Positions 17,549-26,670 are shown, numbered from the stretch's first letter. The stretch: DNA of 64,000 bases from an uncultured Coprococcus sp. (GCA_934277375.1 CAKQTZ010000007.1:141471-205470); one strand, 5' to 3'. Notes: generated from the sequence alone by a model not told the origin. Numbers and translations are program-made.

Positions 17549-18304
17549 CTATTTATCCTTGAGGATATCCATCATCTCGTCTATCATCTCTTCATCCTGA
17601 AGCCTGAACTTGATCTCCACGCGCCTCGACGCTGCCATGTCCACGGTGCCATCCTTCTTGTAGACCGGATTGCTGTAGGACTTGCCATTTGCCGTGAGCA
17701 CGGTCCTCAGCTGGTCTTCCTGTCCATTGCTTATGATGCCGTTGCTCTCCGTCAGGCAGTACTTTGCCACAGAGAACGCGCGCTGCTGTGAAAGCTCCAG
17801 ATTATATATATACGAACCGTTCGTGTCCGTGTGCCCCTCTATAATTATCTCCGAAACATATTTCCTGTAGTCATCGCTCAGAAGCACGCTGCAGTACTTC
17901 GGCAGGAACTGGTTGATAAATTCCCGTCCCTCAACCGTGAGTTCACTGTCCGATACATCGAAGAGCACTCCCGCGTCAAATGTTATGGCTCCGGTCTTCT
18001 CATCTATCTTCACATTCAGTGAGCTGCCTGAGAACTCATCCCTGAGTGCCTTTACAAGGTCGCTTCTGATACCCGCGATCCTGTCCAGCTCCTTCTGCTG
18101 CTCATCAAGAAGCTTCTCCTGCTCCGCTATGATCTCCTTCTGTTCATCCAGCTGCGCCTGCTTGCTCTCATACTGTATCTTGGACTGCATGAGCGTGAAG
18201 GATATGATGAGTATGAATATCAGCAGCAGAGCCGCCATCATATCTGAGTATGACAGCCAGTAAGAGGTCTCCTCTTCCTCCGGTCTTCTCCTCTTTCTGC
18301 TCAT
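17549..18304 (-). CDS. MotB/ZorB-like stator protein with OmpA peptidoglycan-binding domain
   Basis: 251-aa inner-membrane/peptidoglycan anchor. After a basic-acidic N terminus comes one TM helix with the motor aspartate ('YSDMMAALLLIFILIISF', Asp21), a coiled coil (about 42-80), then an OmpA-like domain with 'IIIEGHTDTNGSYIYNLELS' and 'QQRAFSVAKYC'. This is the B subunit of a 5:2 ion-driven motor (MotB, ZorB, TolR relatives). Its ATG overlaps the TGA of the MotA-like gene, so the two are translationally coupled. No flagellar, Tol or Zorya genes are in the window, so what it drives is unknown. Confidence 0.87.
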   Translation of the reverse strand: MSRKRRRPEEEETSYWLSYSDMMAALLLIFILIISFTLMQSKIQYESKQAQLDEQKEIIAEQEKLLDEQQKELDRIAGIRSDLVKALRDEFSGSSLNVKIDEKTGAITFDAGVLFDVSDSELTVEGREFINQFLPKYCSVLLSDDYRKYVSEIIIEGHTDTNGSYIYNLELSQQRAFSVAKYCLTESNGIISNGQEDQLRTVLTANGKSYSNPVYKKDGTVDMAASRRVEIKFRLQDEEMIDEMMDILKDK

Positions 18305-19317
18305 GCCTGTTCCTCCCTGCTGACGCCTATGGCTCTCGGTCTGTTAAGCCTTCCCCTGAATATATCATTCTGATCCTTTGTGAGTATTCTTATGTCCTCT
18401 ATATTCTCTCCCATGGACTTCAGATAAGGCAGAAGCTGTTCCTCTATAGCCTTCTGTGTGGCTATGATCGCCTCCAGCTGCTTCTTCTGGAACTCCAGCT
18501 CCAGATTGCCGTTGTCATAGGTTGCATCTGGGCGCACATAACGCTTGAACTCAGATATGAACTCATCCAGCTTGTGATATGCCTGCTCCAGCACCGACTT
18601 AAATATGAGGTTGAAGGTCAGCGAGAATATCATTCCATATATGGATGTATGGAACGCCACCTTGATACCATCCATCAGAGGTCCGATACTGTTCGTGATC
18701 TCCTCCGCTGAGCCGGTATTGAACGCCTGTAAGCCTATGGACAGACCAATGAACGTTCCAAGTATTCCAAGGCCCGTCATGGCTCCCGGCACCAAAGACA
18801 GCCGTCCCTTCTCCACCGCATCATCGATGAGCTGATAATTGATGAAATCCTCGATATCACAGGCATATCTGCCCTCCTCGTCGTTCTCAAGGCGCTTCAT
18901 CTCCTCTATGTAATCCACATAAGAATTCCTGAGGTGCTCCTCGTTAAATATACCATACCTCGTCTCCGTGCGGTAGAGTTCCCACAGAAGTTTCTTTTCC
19001 TTGGCATAGTCACCCTTTATGTAGCTTATCGCTATATGAAAGTCCTCTCCCATCTGGTCAATGTGCTTCAGGTGCTTGTAGGCATACACGAATATACCAC
19101 CCGTTATGGCAAACATACACACACTTATAAGCACATTCGCCATATCCAGACTGTCATTCGTGACATTCAGGATAATACATATACCCAGCATCACCACATA
19201 GACAACCGGAAGCCACTTCTTGTTCAATTCCACCCTCATGTTCTGTTTCTTTCGAAACGACCTCGCCGCCTTCTCATTCTGCGGTCTTACTGTTTTCAGC
19301 CTGTTTCTTTTGTTCAT
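18301..19317 (-). CDS. MotA/TolQ/ExbB-family proton channel protein (ZorA-like)
   Basis: 338-aa A subunit of an ion-driven motor. Two N-terminal TM helices (about 42-85), a cytoplasmic loop, then the MotA/TolQ/ExbB core 'RLSLVPGAMTGLGILGTFIG' with 'IGPLMDGIKVAFHTSIYGMI', and a C-terminal cytoplasmic coiled coil of ~80 residues. ATG 19317 has GGAGG 8 nt upstream; the longer frame to 19344 does not. The tail is much shorter than that of Zorya ZorA. Coupled to the MotB-like gene by an ATGA overlap. Confidence 0.87.
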   Translation of the reverse strand: MNKRNRLKTVRPQNEKAARSFRKKQNMRVELNKKWLPVVYVVMLGICIILNVTNDSLDMANVLISVCMFAITGGIFVYAYKHLKHIDQMGEDFHIAISYIKGDYAKEKKLLWELYRTETRYGIFNEEHLRNSYVDYIEEMKRLENDEEGRYACDIEDFINYQLIDDAVEKGRLSLVPGAMTGLGILGTFIGLSIGLQAFNTGSAEEITNSIGPLMDGIKVAFHTSIYGMIFSLTFNLIFKSVLEQAYHKLDEFISEFKRYVRPDATYDNGNLELEFQKKQLEAIIATQKAIEEQLLPYLKSMGENIEDIRILTKDQNDIFRGRLNRPRAIGVSREEQA

Positions 19318-19702
19318 ATTAATTTCCTCCCGCGCTCTGAACATCAGCCAATTAAAGCTGCTTTACTCCCCCCGTGCCACCAGGGGTTCCCGCTGGCGAT
19401 GCACTCATAATTGCCCTACATAGTATCATAATTAATAATGGTCCGTTTTACCAGTTGAAATACTTACTCTTTTACCTGTTATTTACATATTTACGCGGGA
19501 TTTACAAGTCACTGTGCATACCGCACAAATGGTAATTTCCTTTTTGTGCACATTGGAATATGTGTCATAAAATCTTTAAATTTTGCGAATTTTATTTTGC
19601 AAAACGTTTTTTTTCTGTACATATTCTGTTCATATTTTGTGTATATACTGAACTCAGTTGTTCAAGAGAAAGTAATTTACTCTTAGTTGTTTAAGTTGTT
19701 GT

Positions 19703-19745
19703 TAAAAAAAGAACCGCCCAGTCATATCAGGTGGTTCTTTTTTTG
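19703..19745. terminator. Bidirectional terminator
   Basis: AGAACCGCC pairs with GGTGGTTCT (one G-U), flanked by A7 on the left and T7 on the right, so it can act in both directions. On the minus strand it is a second terminator for putP. Confidence 0.8.
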
Positions 19746-19785
19746 TGCTCAGATTTCGGGGGGCGGTTGTCCTGTTGCCCCGCCA

Positions 19786-19837
19786 AAAAGGCTGAAAGGA
19801 TACAAGTTTCAGGAAACTTGTATCCTTTCAGCCTTTT
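19786..19837 (-). terminator. Very long perfect hairpin, putP terminator
   Basis: A perfect 25-bp inverted repeat (19786-19810 and 19813-19837) with only 2 nt between the arms, ending in TTTTTGG on the minus strand, 68 nt after the putP stop. Confidence 0.85.
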
Positions 19838-19904
19838 ACTGTAATCTAGGGATAATTTTGTGACCAAGTGCACCTATATAATGTCCAATGGTTCACATAA
19901 AATA

Positions 19905-21386
19905 TTACTCCGTAGGAAGCTTTGCCTTCTCGAATATCTCAACAACCTTGTCTTCAGGCTTCTTTGTGAGAAGTGACACGACGATAGCTGTGATTAACGC
20001 TGCTGCAAATCCAGGAACGATCTCATAAAGTCCTGTTGGTGTTGCAAGGAACTTGTACCAGAGCATGTCAACAACAAATCCGACTATGATAGAAGCAAGT
20101 GCTCCGTTGTAATTCAGTCTCTTCCAGTACAGTGACAGAACTATGACCGGTCCAAATGCCGATCCGAATGCGCCCCATGCATTTGACACGAGTGCCATGA
20201 TACCCTCGCAGTCTGGATTCATCGCTATGGCAAGTGCCACAACTGAGATGATGATAACCACAATTCTTCCTGCCCAGAGCATCTCCTTGTCGGATGCATT
20301 CTTTCTGAATATAGGTTTGTACACATCAGATGAAAATGCTGATGATGAAGCGAGGAGCTGTGAATCAGCTGTACTCATGGACGCTGCAAGGATAGCTGAG
20401 AGAAGTATACCAGCTACAAGCGCAGGGAACACGCCTCTTACAAGTCTGATGAATACCTGTGAGTTGTCTGTAAGTCCACCGCCAAGATACTGAAGACCGA
20501 CCATACCAACTACGGATGCCATAATGAGGATGATTCCCGTCCAGCAAGTACCGACTATTCTGGACTTCTTCATCTCCTTCTCTGACTTGATCGAAATGTA
20601 TCTTATAAGAATATGTGGCATACCCATATATCCAAGTCCCCATGCAAGTCCTGATATGATATTGATCACACTGGTCTTGTCAAATGAACCACTTATAAGG
20701 GCATTGTAATAATTGTCTGGAATGACAACATCAGGTGCTATAAAGCCAGCGCCCTGCATGGTGATGACCGCAATGATAGGTGCGATCATGAGAGCTGCAA
20801 GCATCAGAAGTCCCTGGAAGAAATCCGTCCAGCACACTGCATTAAAACCACCAAGGAATGTGTATACGATGATGATGACTGCAGCGCCGATCATGGCTGT
20901 ATTCCTGTCGATGCCCATAACAGTGTTGAACAGAGTACCGCAGGCCGATATACTTGACGCAGCGTATATACAATATGCAACCACAAATATAACTGCACAT
21001 ATTATGAGAAGCAGCTTATTGTCTGACTGAAAACGATTTGTCAGATACTGAGGTATAGTGATCGAATCGTTGTACGCTATCGAGAATCTTCTGAGTCTCG
21101 GTGCTATGAATATCCAGGCACATGCTGTTCCGATGAACAGACCAACTGATATCCACATGTTGCTGAGTCCTGTCGCATAGAATGCTCCGGGCAGTCCCAT
21201 GAGAACCCACGCACTCATATCAGATGCTCCGGCGCTGAGTGCAGCCACCAGACCATTCATATCTCTTCCTCCAAGAAAATAATCCTTCTCTCCGGCATTC
21301 CCCTTGGATTTGAAGAAGAAATAAATTCCTACACCGATTACCAGGACAAAATACGCTATAAACGCAATCATCTCGTAAACATTCAT
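19905..21386 (-). CDS. putP: Sodium/proline symporter
   Basis: 493-aa SSS-family transporter with ~13 TM helices, importing proline with Na+. Family markers are 'GGRDMNGLVAALSAGASDMS', 'SITIPQYLTNRF', 'YTFLGGFNAVCWTDFFQG', 'GLAWGLGYMGMPHILIRY' and 'AAILAASMSTADSQLLASSS'-like segments (read here as 'LSAILAASMSTADSQLL'). Length matches PutP. Monocistronic, two hairpins downstream. GGAAGGTGG lies ~8 nt before the ATG. Confidence 0.93.
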   Translation of the reverse strand: MNVYEMIAFIAYFVLVIGVGIYFFFKSKGNAGEKDYFLGGRDMNGLVAALSAGASDMSAWVLMGLPGAFYATGLSNMWISVGLFIGTACAWIFIAPRLRRFSIAYNDSITIPQYLTNRFQSDNKLLLIICAVIFVVAYCIYAASSISACGTLFNTVMGIDRNTAMIGAAVIIIVYTFLGGFNAVCWTDFFQGLLMLAALMIAPIIAVITMQGAGFIAPDVVIPDNYYNALISGSFDKTSVINIISGLAWGLGYMGMPHILIRYISIKSEKEMKKSRIVGTCWTGIILIMASVVGMVGLQYLGGGLTDNSQVFIRLVRGVFPALVAGILLSAILAASMSTADSQLLASSSAFSSDVYKPIFRKNASDKEMLWAGRIVVIIISVVALAIAMNPDCEGIMALVSNAWGAFGSAFGPVIVLSLYWKRLNYNGALASIIVGFVVDMLWYKFLATPTGLYEIVPGFAAALITAIVVSLLTKKPEDKVVEIFEKAKLPTE

Positions 21387-21732
21387 TAGTTAATCCACCT
21401 TCCATAATAATTATAATTTATCTGCTCCGCACCAACTTTACCACTGCAGTGCAGTATCTCACTGTCGGCGCACATAACAAAGCAAATTTTACACGGAAAC
21501 ATACCAAAATGCAAGGTTTTTCAGCATTTGGCGATTTTATCTGTTTTGCCAGTTTTCCGGCGGCAGGCCTCACAGCTGATGTCTGCCGGTGCAAGCCTCC
21601 CAAGATCACTGCCTGATCCCCGCCTGATCACTGCCTGATAAAACAGCCGGCTCACGGCGGCATGTCCGGTCTCGATCCCGGAAAGCTCGCCATTAAGCCG
21701 GCTGTTTATATTTGACTACCCAATCTTACCGA
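21387..21732. other. Intergenic region between putP and the phenylacetate-CoA ligase
   Basis: On the minus strand it holds the putP upstream region (AT-rich, TATAAT near 21410, palindrome CACTGCAGTG near 21445) and the ligase terminator. A 14-bp direct repeat GATCACTGCCTGAT occurs twice (about 21604 and 21626). No gene is supported. Confidence 0.5.
21640..21710 (-). terminator. Terminator of the phenylacetate-CoA ligase gene
   Basis: AAACAGCCGGCT pairs perfectly with AGCCGGCTGTTT around a ~43-nt loop that itself can pair (GGCG/CGCC, CCGG/CCGG); the minus strand continues TTTTATC. Confidence 0.7.
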
Positions 21733-23058
21733 TTAGAATCCGATATGTCTGTTATCTGTGATCCTCTTTGCCTTGCCCTCTGAACGCGGGATGGTCTTAG
21801 GCGGAACCAGCTCAACCTTTGCGCTGATAAGCAGTGTCTGCTTGATATCTGTCTTGATGCGGGATGCAATAGCCGCAAGCTTTGCAGCATCGCCCATATC
21901 CACATCTTCCTTGAGCTCTACCTGAACCGTCAGCTTATCCTGTGAATTCACACGATCAACCACGAGCATATAATGAGCTGAAGCCTCCTCCACACCGAGG
22001 AGAACTGACTCTATCTGACTAGGGAATACATTTACACCACGGATGACAAGCATGTCGTCTGTACGGCCTGTGATACGGCTCATCTTGACAGTTGTTCTTC
22101 CACATGCACATGTGCCGTGTGTAAGTGTACATATATCATGTGTCCTGTATCTGATCATAGGTGTACCTGTCTTGGTAAGGGTTGTAAACACAAGCTCTCC
22201 AGAAACTCCGTCTGGAAGTGGCTCCTCTGTGACCGGATCAATGATCTCTGCAAGAACATGATCCTCGTTGATGTGCATTCCGTTCTTCTCAAAGCACTCA
22301 AATGCAACACCAGGTCCACCGATCTCTGTTAGTCCATATATATCAAATGCATCGAAGTCAAGAAGCTCCTCAAGGTGCTGTCTCATCTCCTCTGTCCAAG
22401 GTTCTGCTCCGAAGTAGCCTGACTTGATCTTCAGTTCTGATGGATCGATGCCCATCTCCCTGATGGTCTCTGCGAGGTATGTAGCATATGAAGGTGTACA
22501 GCAAAGCATGGTTGCGCCGAGCTCTTTCATCATCATGATCTGTCTCTGTGTGTTACCTGATGACATCGGAACTACCATGGCACCAACCTTAGTCGCGCCC
22601 TGATGTGCTCCAAGCCCGCCTGTGAACAATCCATAACCATAAGCTATCTGGATGACATCATCCTCTCCGCCACCAGCGCACTTGATAGCTCTGGCTACCA
22701 TCTCCGTCCACACATCTATATCGTTCTGGGTGTAGCCAGATACAACAGGCTTACCTGTGGTTCCTGATGAACCCTGGATTCTGATGATGTCCTTCCTGTC
22801 TGCTGCAAACAGTCCAAATGGGAAATTATCCCTGAGGTCTGTCTTTTGCATAAACGGCAGCTTGACGATATCGTCTATACTGTTTATATCCTCCGGCTTT
22901 ACTCCCGCCTCATCCATTCTGGCTCTGTAAGCCGGTACATTTGAGTATTCAAGTTCTACTGTCTTTCTAAGTCTCTCACCCTGAAGCTTCCTTCTCTCCT
23001 CAGGATTCATACACTCCATCTCTTTATTATAGATGTAATGAATCTTCTTCTGTCTCAT
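21733..23058 (-). CDS. Phenylacetate-CoA ligase family protein
   Basis: 441-aa AMP-forming acyl/aryl-CoA ligase of the PaaK type. Motifs are the P-loop 'RIQGSSGTTGKPVVSGYTQ', 'YGYGLFTGGLGAHQGATKVG', 'DIYGLTEIGGPGVAFEC' and the C-terminal 'ITGRTDDMLVIRGVNVFPSQ'. A Cys-containing segment 'THGTCACGRTTVKMSR' is common in this family. In anaerobes these enzymes often activate aryl acids made by indolepyruvate oxidoreductase, but no iorAB is here. ATG 23058 with GGAGG 11 nt upstream is preferred over an in-frame extension to 23142. Monocistronic. Confidence 0.9.
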   Translation of the reverse strand: MRQKKIHYIYNKEMECMNPEERRKLQGERLRKTVELEYSNVPAYRARMDEAGVKPEDINSIDDIVKLPFMQKTDLRDNFPFGLFAADRKDIIRIQGSSGTTGKPVVSGYTQNDIDVWTEMVARAIKCAGGGEDDVIQIAYGYGLFTGGLGAHQGATKVGAMVVPMSSGNTQRQIMMMKELGATMLCCTPSYATYLAETIREMGIDPSELKIKSGYFGAEPWTEEMRQHLEELLDFDAFDIYGLTEIGGPGVAFECFEKNGMHINEDHVLAEIIDPVTEEPLPDGVSGELVFTTLTKTGTPMIRYRTHDICTLTHGTCACGRTTVKMSRITGRTDDMLVIRGVNVFPSQIESVLLGVEEASAHYMLVVDRVNSQDKLTVQVELKEDVDMGDAAKLAAIASRIKTDIKQTLLISAKVELVPPKTIPRSEGKAKRITDNRHIGF

Positions 23059-23280
23059 AACTTCACTGTCCTCCATAAGATAAATCAAATCAGCATTTGT
23101 GCAACCTGCCGATTTTGTATAACGCTTTAGCGCGCCAAACAACTAAATTGTACATACATATAAGGACTATGTCAAGAAAAAGCCATTAATCACGGAATAT
23201 TCGCAGGATATTTTCCATATATCCCTGAGGCAGCATCTAATATTTGCGGCAAAATGGCATCTGCACCACATAAATTACTC

Positions 23281-23309
23281 TTGCATTCCGGGTTTTCAGG
23301 TCGTATATT
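23281..23309 (+). promoter_or_regulatory. Promoter of the thi operon
   Basis: TTGCAT (23281-23286), 17 bp, TATATT (23304-23309), about 20 nt before the riboswitch. Bases 23059-23280 otherwise show nothing I can assign. Confidence 0.6.
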
Positions 23310-23329
23310 AGTATCTGACAACAAAAAAG

Positions 23330-23416
23330 AAGACACGGGAGCTTGTAGTACAGGCTGAGAGGAAGGTGTGACCTTCGACCGGAAACCTGATTTGGATAAT
23401 GCCAACGTAGGGATGC
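23330..23416 (+). ncRNA. TPP (THI-box) riboswitch
   Basis: Contains the conserved THI-box blocks in order: CGGGAGC, GGCTGAGAGG, GACCTTCGACC, AACCTGATTTGGATAATGCC and AACGTAGGGAT. Thiamine pyrophosphate binding would favour the terminator at 23513-23542 and shut off the thi genes. Confidence 0.95.
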
Positions 23417-23512
23417 CTGATACTGGACAGACTGCCGCAAGCTCTTTGAGAGCTGCACACCAGCTGCTCCTTTTCTACAACGTATAGAAGTTTACCAGAG
23501 TGCATATTTCAT

Positions 23513-23542
23513 TGGAGTTACCAGATCGGTAACTCTTTTTTT
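23513..23542 (+). terminator. Attenuator terminator of the TPP riboswitch
   Basis: GAGTTACC pairs with GGTAACTC around a 5-nt loop and is followed by TTTTTTT; it ends 30 nt before thiS. Confidence 0.88.
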
Positions 23543-23571
23543 GTACAAAAATGACTTTGGAGGAAATGGTT

Positions 23572-23772
23572 ATGGTAACAGTGAATGGAAAGGATCTCGA
23601 CGTTGCCGGGCAGAATCTGGCGGCATTTCTCGAAGAATCGGGCTACAAGCCGGTGCGCATAGTTGTTGAGATCAACGAGGAAATCATACCGAGAGAGACA
23701 TACACAGACATTACATTTAACGACGGCGACTGTGTGGAGGTCGTGAGTTTCATGGGAGGAGGATCATTATGA
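23572..23772 (+). CDS. thiS: Sulfur carrier protein ThiS with a two-residue C-terminal extension
   Basis: 66-aa ubiquitin-like sulfur carrier that, as a C-terminal thiocarboxylate, supplies sulfur for the thiazole of thiamine. ATG 23572 with GGAGG 8 nt upstream is preferred over 23551. '[20 protein letters not shown]' and '[13 protein letters not shown]' are typical, but the protein ends 'GGGSL' instead of at the glycines. The thiocarboxylate must form on a terminal Gly, so the last Ser-Leu would need trimming. No thiF is in this operon. The gene overlaps thiG by 4 bp. Confidence 0.9.
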   Translation: MVTVNGKDLDVAGQNLAAFLEESGYKPVRIVVEINEEIIPRETYTDITFNDGDCVEVVSFMGGGSL

Positions 23773-24542
23773 TGAAAGAGGACAAGCTGATAATCGGAGG
23801 ACACGAATTCAATTCAAGATTTATTCTTGGTTCAGGAAAGTATTCCATGAAGCTGATAGAATCAGCCATAAAGGACGCAGGAGCAGAGATCATCACTCTT
23901 GCCGTCCGCCGTGCAAATACAAAGGAAGAGGAAAATATTCTCGATTTCATCCCGGAGGGAGTTACTCTCCTGCCAAATACAAGCGGCGCAAGGAACGCCG
24001 AGGAGGCCGTGCGCATAGCAAGGCTTGCAAGGGCGCTGGGCTGCGGAGACTTCGTGAAGGTTGAGATCATGCGCGACAGCAAATATCTCCTTCCCGACAA
24101 TCAGGAAACGATAAAAGCAACCGAGGCACTGGCAAATGAAGGATTTGTGGTACTGCCTTACATGTACCCGGACCTGAATGCCGCCCGTGATCTGGTAAAT
24201 GCGGGAGCCGCAGCGGTCATGCCACTGGCATCACCTATAGGTTCCAACAAAGGACTGGCTACCAAAGACTTCATCCAGATACTCATCGACGAAATCGAAC
24301 TTCCGATCATAGTTGACGCCGGTATCGGAAGGCCATCCCAGGCATGTGAAGCCATGGAGATGGGTGCTGCCGCCATCATGGCAAACACCGCCCTCGCCAC
24401 AGCCGGAGATCTGCCACTCATGGCATCGGCATTCAAGGACGCGATAAATTCAGGCCGAAAGGCTTATCTGGCAGGTCTTGGAAGAGTTCTCACCAGAGGG
24501 GCATCCGCTTCAGATCCACTGACCGGATTCCTGCATGACTAA
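23769..24542 (+). CDS. thiG: Thiazole synthase
   Basis: 257-aa TIM-barrel enzyme that joins deoxyxylulose phosphate, dehydroglycine (from ThiH) and ThiS-bound sulfur into the thiazole phosphate. Motifs are '[20 protein letters not shown]', '[10 protein letters not shown]', '[20 protein letters not shown]', '[14 protein letters not shown]', '[14 protein letters not shown]' and '[19 protein letters not shown]'. The start overlaps the thiS stop (ATG 23769, or ATG 23772 immediately after). Confidence 0.96.
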   Translation: MMKEDKLIIGGHEFNSRFILGSGKYSMKLIESAIKDAGAEIITLAVRRANTKEEENILDFIPEGVTLLPNTSGARNAEEAVRIARLARALGCGDFVKVEIMRDSKYLLPDNQETIKATEALANEGFVVLPYMYPDLNAARDLVNAGAAAVMPLASPIGSNKGLATKDFIQILIDEIELPIIVDAGIGRPSQACEAMEMGAAAIMANTALATAGDLPLMASAFKDAINSGRKAYLAGLGRVLTRGASASDPLTGFLHD

Positions 24543-24556
24543 GGGGGTGTACTCAG

Positions 24557-25810
24557 ATGGAAAACAATTTTCTGATAGACTCGGAATACCTTTTGCCGGA
24601 GGCTCTGGCGATCAAGCACCGTCTGGAGACAGATCCATCGTCAAGAAAAAGCCATATGGAATACCTTCCAGGCATGGAGGTTATTGAATCAGACATCCGC
24701 AGCAAGGTCATGGAGCACACGGACAGCTACGACTACAGCAGTTACACAGGCAGAGACGTCATGGCTGCCCTTGAACACGAGACGTGCAGCATAGAGGACT
24801 TCAAGGCTCTGCTCTCCCCCGCCGCCGAGCCATTTCTTGAGATGATGGCGCAGCGCGCAAGCCGCGAGACAAGCAGGCACTTCGGCAACACGGTCTACAT
24901 GTTCACGCCGCTCTACATAGCCAACTACTGTGAGAACTACTGCGTATACTGCGGCTTCAACTGCTACAATCACATCAACAGAATGAAGCTCTCAGCAGAG
25001 CAGATCGAGAAGGAAATGAAGGTCATCGCCGACAGCGGCATGGAGGAGATTCTCATACTGACCGGCGAAAGCCGCAGCCAGAGCGACGTAAAGTATATCG
25101 GCGAGGCATGCAAGCTTGCAAGGAAATACTTCCGCATGGTAGGCCTCGAGATATATCCGGTGAACACCGATGAGTACCGCTACCTCCATGAGTGCGGTGC
25201 GGACTATGTGACAGTTTTCCAGGAGACCTACGACGCAGACAAATATGAAACTCTTCACCTGATGGGGCACAAGAGAGTATGGCCTTATCGTTTCGACTCA
25301 CAGGAACGTGCTCTCATGGGAGGAATGCGGGGCGTTGCATTCTCAGCACTGTTAGGGCTCTCCGACTTCCGCAAGGATGCACTGGCAACCGCCCTTCACG
25401 CATATTTTCTTCAGAGAAAATATCCACACGCAGAGATGTCACTCTCCTGTCCAAGGCTGAGACCGATCATCAACAACGATCAGATCAATCCTCTGGACGT
25501 TCACGAAAAGCAGCTCTGCCAGATACTGTGCGCATATAGGATATTCCTGCCATTTGCCGGAATAACGGTATCTTCAAGGGAGAGCGCAGATTTCAGAAAT
25601 GGCATAGTGAAGATCGCAGCGACCAAGGTATCGGCAGGCGTGTCAACTGGAATCGGCGATCACGAGAGCAAATACAAGGGCAAGGATTCCGGAAGCCAGC
25701 AGGGGGATGAGCAGTTCGAGATCAACGACAACAGAAGTCTTAAGCATATGTATTCAGACATAGAGGGTGAGGGACTGCAACCCGTACTCAACGACTATCT
25801 GTATGTGTAA
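24557..25810 (+). CDS. thiH: 2-iminoacetate synthase
   Basis: 417-aa radical SAM tyrosine lyase that makes dehydroglycine (2-iminoacetate) for ThiG with p-cresol as by-product. The cluster motif is 'CENYCVYCGF' preceded by 'NTVYMFTPLYIANY'; 'ILTGESRSQSDVKYIGEACK', 'VTVFQETYDADKYETLHLMG' and 'SLSCPRLRPI' follow. It is ~40 residues longer than E. coli ThiH, mainly at the N terminus. Anaerobic ThiH route rather than glycine oxidase ThiO. 14 bp after thiG, with GGGGG ahead of the ATG. Confidence 0.95.
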   Translation: MENNFLIDSEYLLPEALAIKHRLETDPSSRKSHMEYLPGMEVIESDIRSKVMEHTDSYDYSSYTGRDVMAALEHETCSIEDFKALLSPAAEPFLEMMAQRASRETSRHFGNTVYMFTPLYIANYCENYCVYCGFNCYNHINRMKLSAEQIEKEMKVIADSGMEEILILTGESRSQSDVKYIGEACKLARKYFRMVGLEIYPVNTDEYRYLHECGADYVTVFQETYDADKYETLHLMGHKRVWPYRFDSQERALMGGMRGVAFSALLGLSDFRKDALATALHAYFLQRKYPHAEMSLSCPRLRPIINNDQINPLDVHEKQLCQILCAYRIFLPFAGITVSSRESADFRNGIVKIAATKVSAGVSTGIGDHESKYKGKDSGSQQGDEQFEINDNRSLKHMYSDIEGEGLQPVLNDYLYV

Positions 25811-25912
25811 CAGCAGCCACCAGAAAAAAACAGTTCAAATCGACCTGTATAATGTAAGAGAGCACACTGACAAATAATATACCGCCGTTATCGGTGGGGA
25901 AAGAAGTTTAAA

Positions 25913-26554
25913 ATGAATACATTTGATCCTACTTTATATTTTATAACCGACAGCACCGGGCTGTCTGAAAAAGATTTCCTGTACAAAGTTGAATGCGCTC
26001 TGGATGGCGGCGTAACACTAATGCAGTTAAGGGAAAAGGACCGCACCACACGTGAATACCTGCATCTCGCAAATGAAGTGCACTCCATTGCACGCCGATA
26101 CAACGTGCCACTCATCATAGATGACCGCGTAGATGTGGCGCTGGCAACGGACGCCGAGGGTGTTCATGTTGGGCAGAGCGATATGCCGGTCGTCATAGCT
26201 AGAAAGCTCATGGGGCCTGACCGCATCGTAGGCGCAACCACCAAGACTGTTACTCAGGCCGTGGAGGCATATGAACAGGGAGCTGATTATCTGGGAGTCG
26301 GAGCCATCTACCCAACCACCACCAAGGTCAAGACAGTGCTCACATCCACAGACACGCTGAGGGATATCTGCTCAGCAGTTCCCATACCTGCAAATGCCAT
26401 CGGCGGTCTCAATCCATCCAATCTTGATGTGCTGAAAGGCATTCCCATCGCTGGTATATGCGTAGTTTCAGCCATAATGAAATCAAATGATCCACGCACC
26501 TCAGCAAGCCGCCTGCTTGAGCTGTCAAAAGAACTGCTGGCAGAGCGTTCATAA
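25913..26554 (+). CDS. thiE: Thiamine-phosphate synthase
   Basis: 213-aa TIM barrel that couples the thiazole phosphate with HMP pyrophosphate to give thiamine phosphate. 'LYFITDST', 'GGVTLMQLREKDRTTREYL', 'LIIDDRVDVALATDAEGVHV', 'GADYLGVGAIYPTTTK' and 'IPANAIGGLNPSNL' are characteristic. Last gene of the operon, 102 bp after thiH, before a bidirectional terminator. HMP genes (thiC, thiD) are not in the window. Confidence 0.94.
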   Translation: MNTFDPTLYFITDSTGLSEKDFLYKVECALDGGVTLMQLREKDRTTREYLHLANEVHSIARRYNVPLIIDDRVDVALATDAEGVHVGQSDMPVVIARKLMGPDRIVGATTKTVTQAVEAYEQGADYLGVGAIYPTTTKVKTVLTSTDTLRDICSAVPIPANAIGGLNPSNLDVLKGIPIAGICVVSAIMKSNDPRTSASRLLELSKELLAERS

Positions 26555-26597
26555 TAGAAATTTTTCCATCCCGAAACAACGGATGCTGTTGAAAAGG

Positions 26598-26643
26598 AAA
26601 AGCCCCACACGCTATGAAAATCATAGCCGTGCGGGGCTTTTCT
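26598..26643. terminator. Bidirectional terminator between thiE and rplA
   Basis: AAAAGCCCC(A/G)CACG(C/G)CTATGA-type stem: AAGCCCCACACGCTATGA pairs with TCATAGCCGTGCGGGGCTT around AAA with one mismatch, with A-run and T-run flanks. Confidence 0.88.
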
Positions 26644-26670
26644 GTATCTGATGCTCAGATCAATCAGCTC

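Larger units (their letters stand above)
19318..19904. other. Intergenic region between the motor pair and putP
   Basis: No convincing gene. Bases 19330-19425 on the minus strand form a GC-rich leader with G- and C-runs (GGGAACCCC, GGCACGGGGGGAG) ahead of the MotA-like gene, in contrast with the very AT-rich 19430-19700 stretch. TACTAT near 19420-19425 could be a -10. Two terminator-like hairpins follow (listed separately). I recognise no riboswitch class. Confidence 0.4.

Noticed and set aside
17549..19317. Zorya anti-phage defence system
   Set aside because: The MotA/MotB-like pair resembles ZorAB, but the ZorA tail is short and no ZorC, ZorD or ZorE gene is nearby; neighbours are a K+ channel and putP.
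19318..19425. Known riboswitch (fluoride, guanidine or c-di-GMP) ahead of the MotA-like gene
   Set aside because: The GC-rich leader has some suggestive blocks, but none of the class-defining conserved elements line up.
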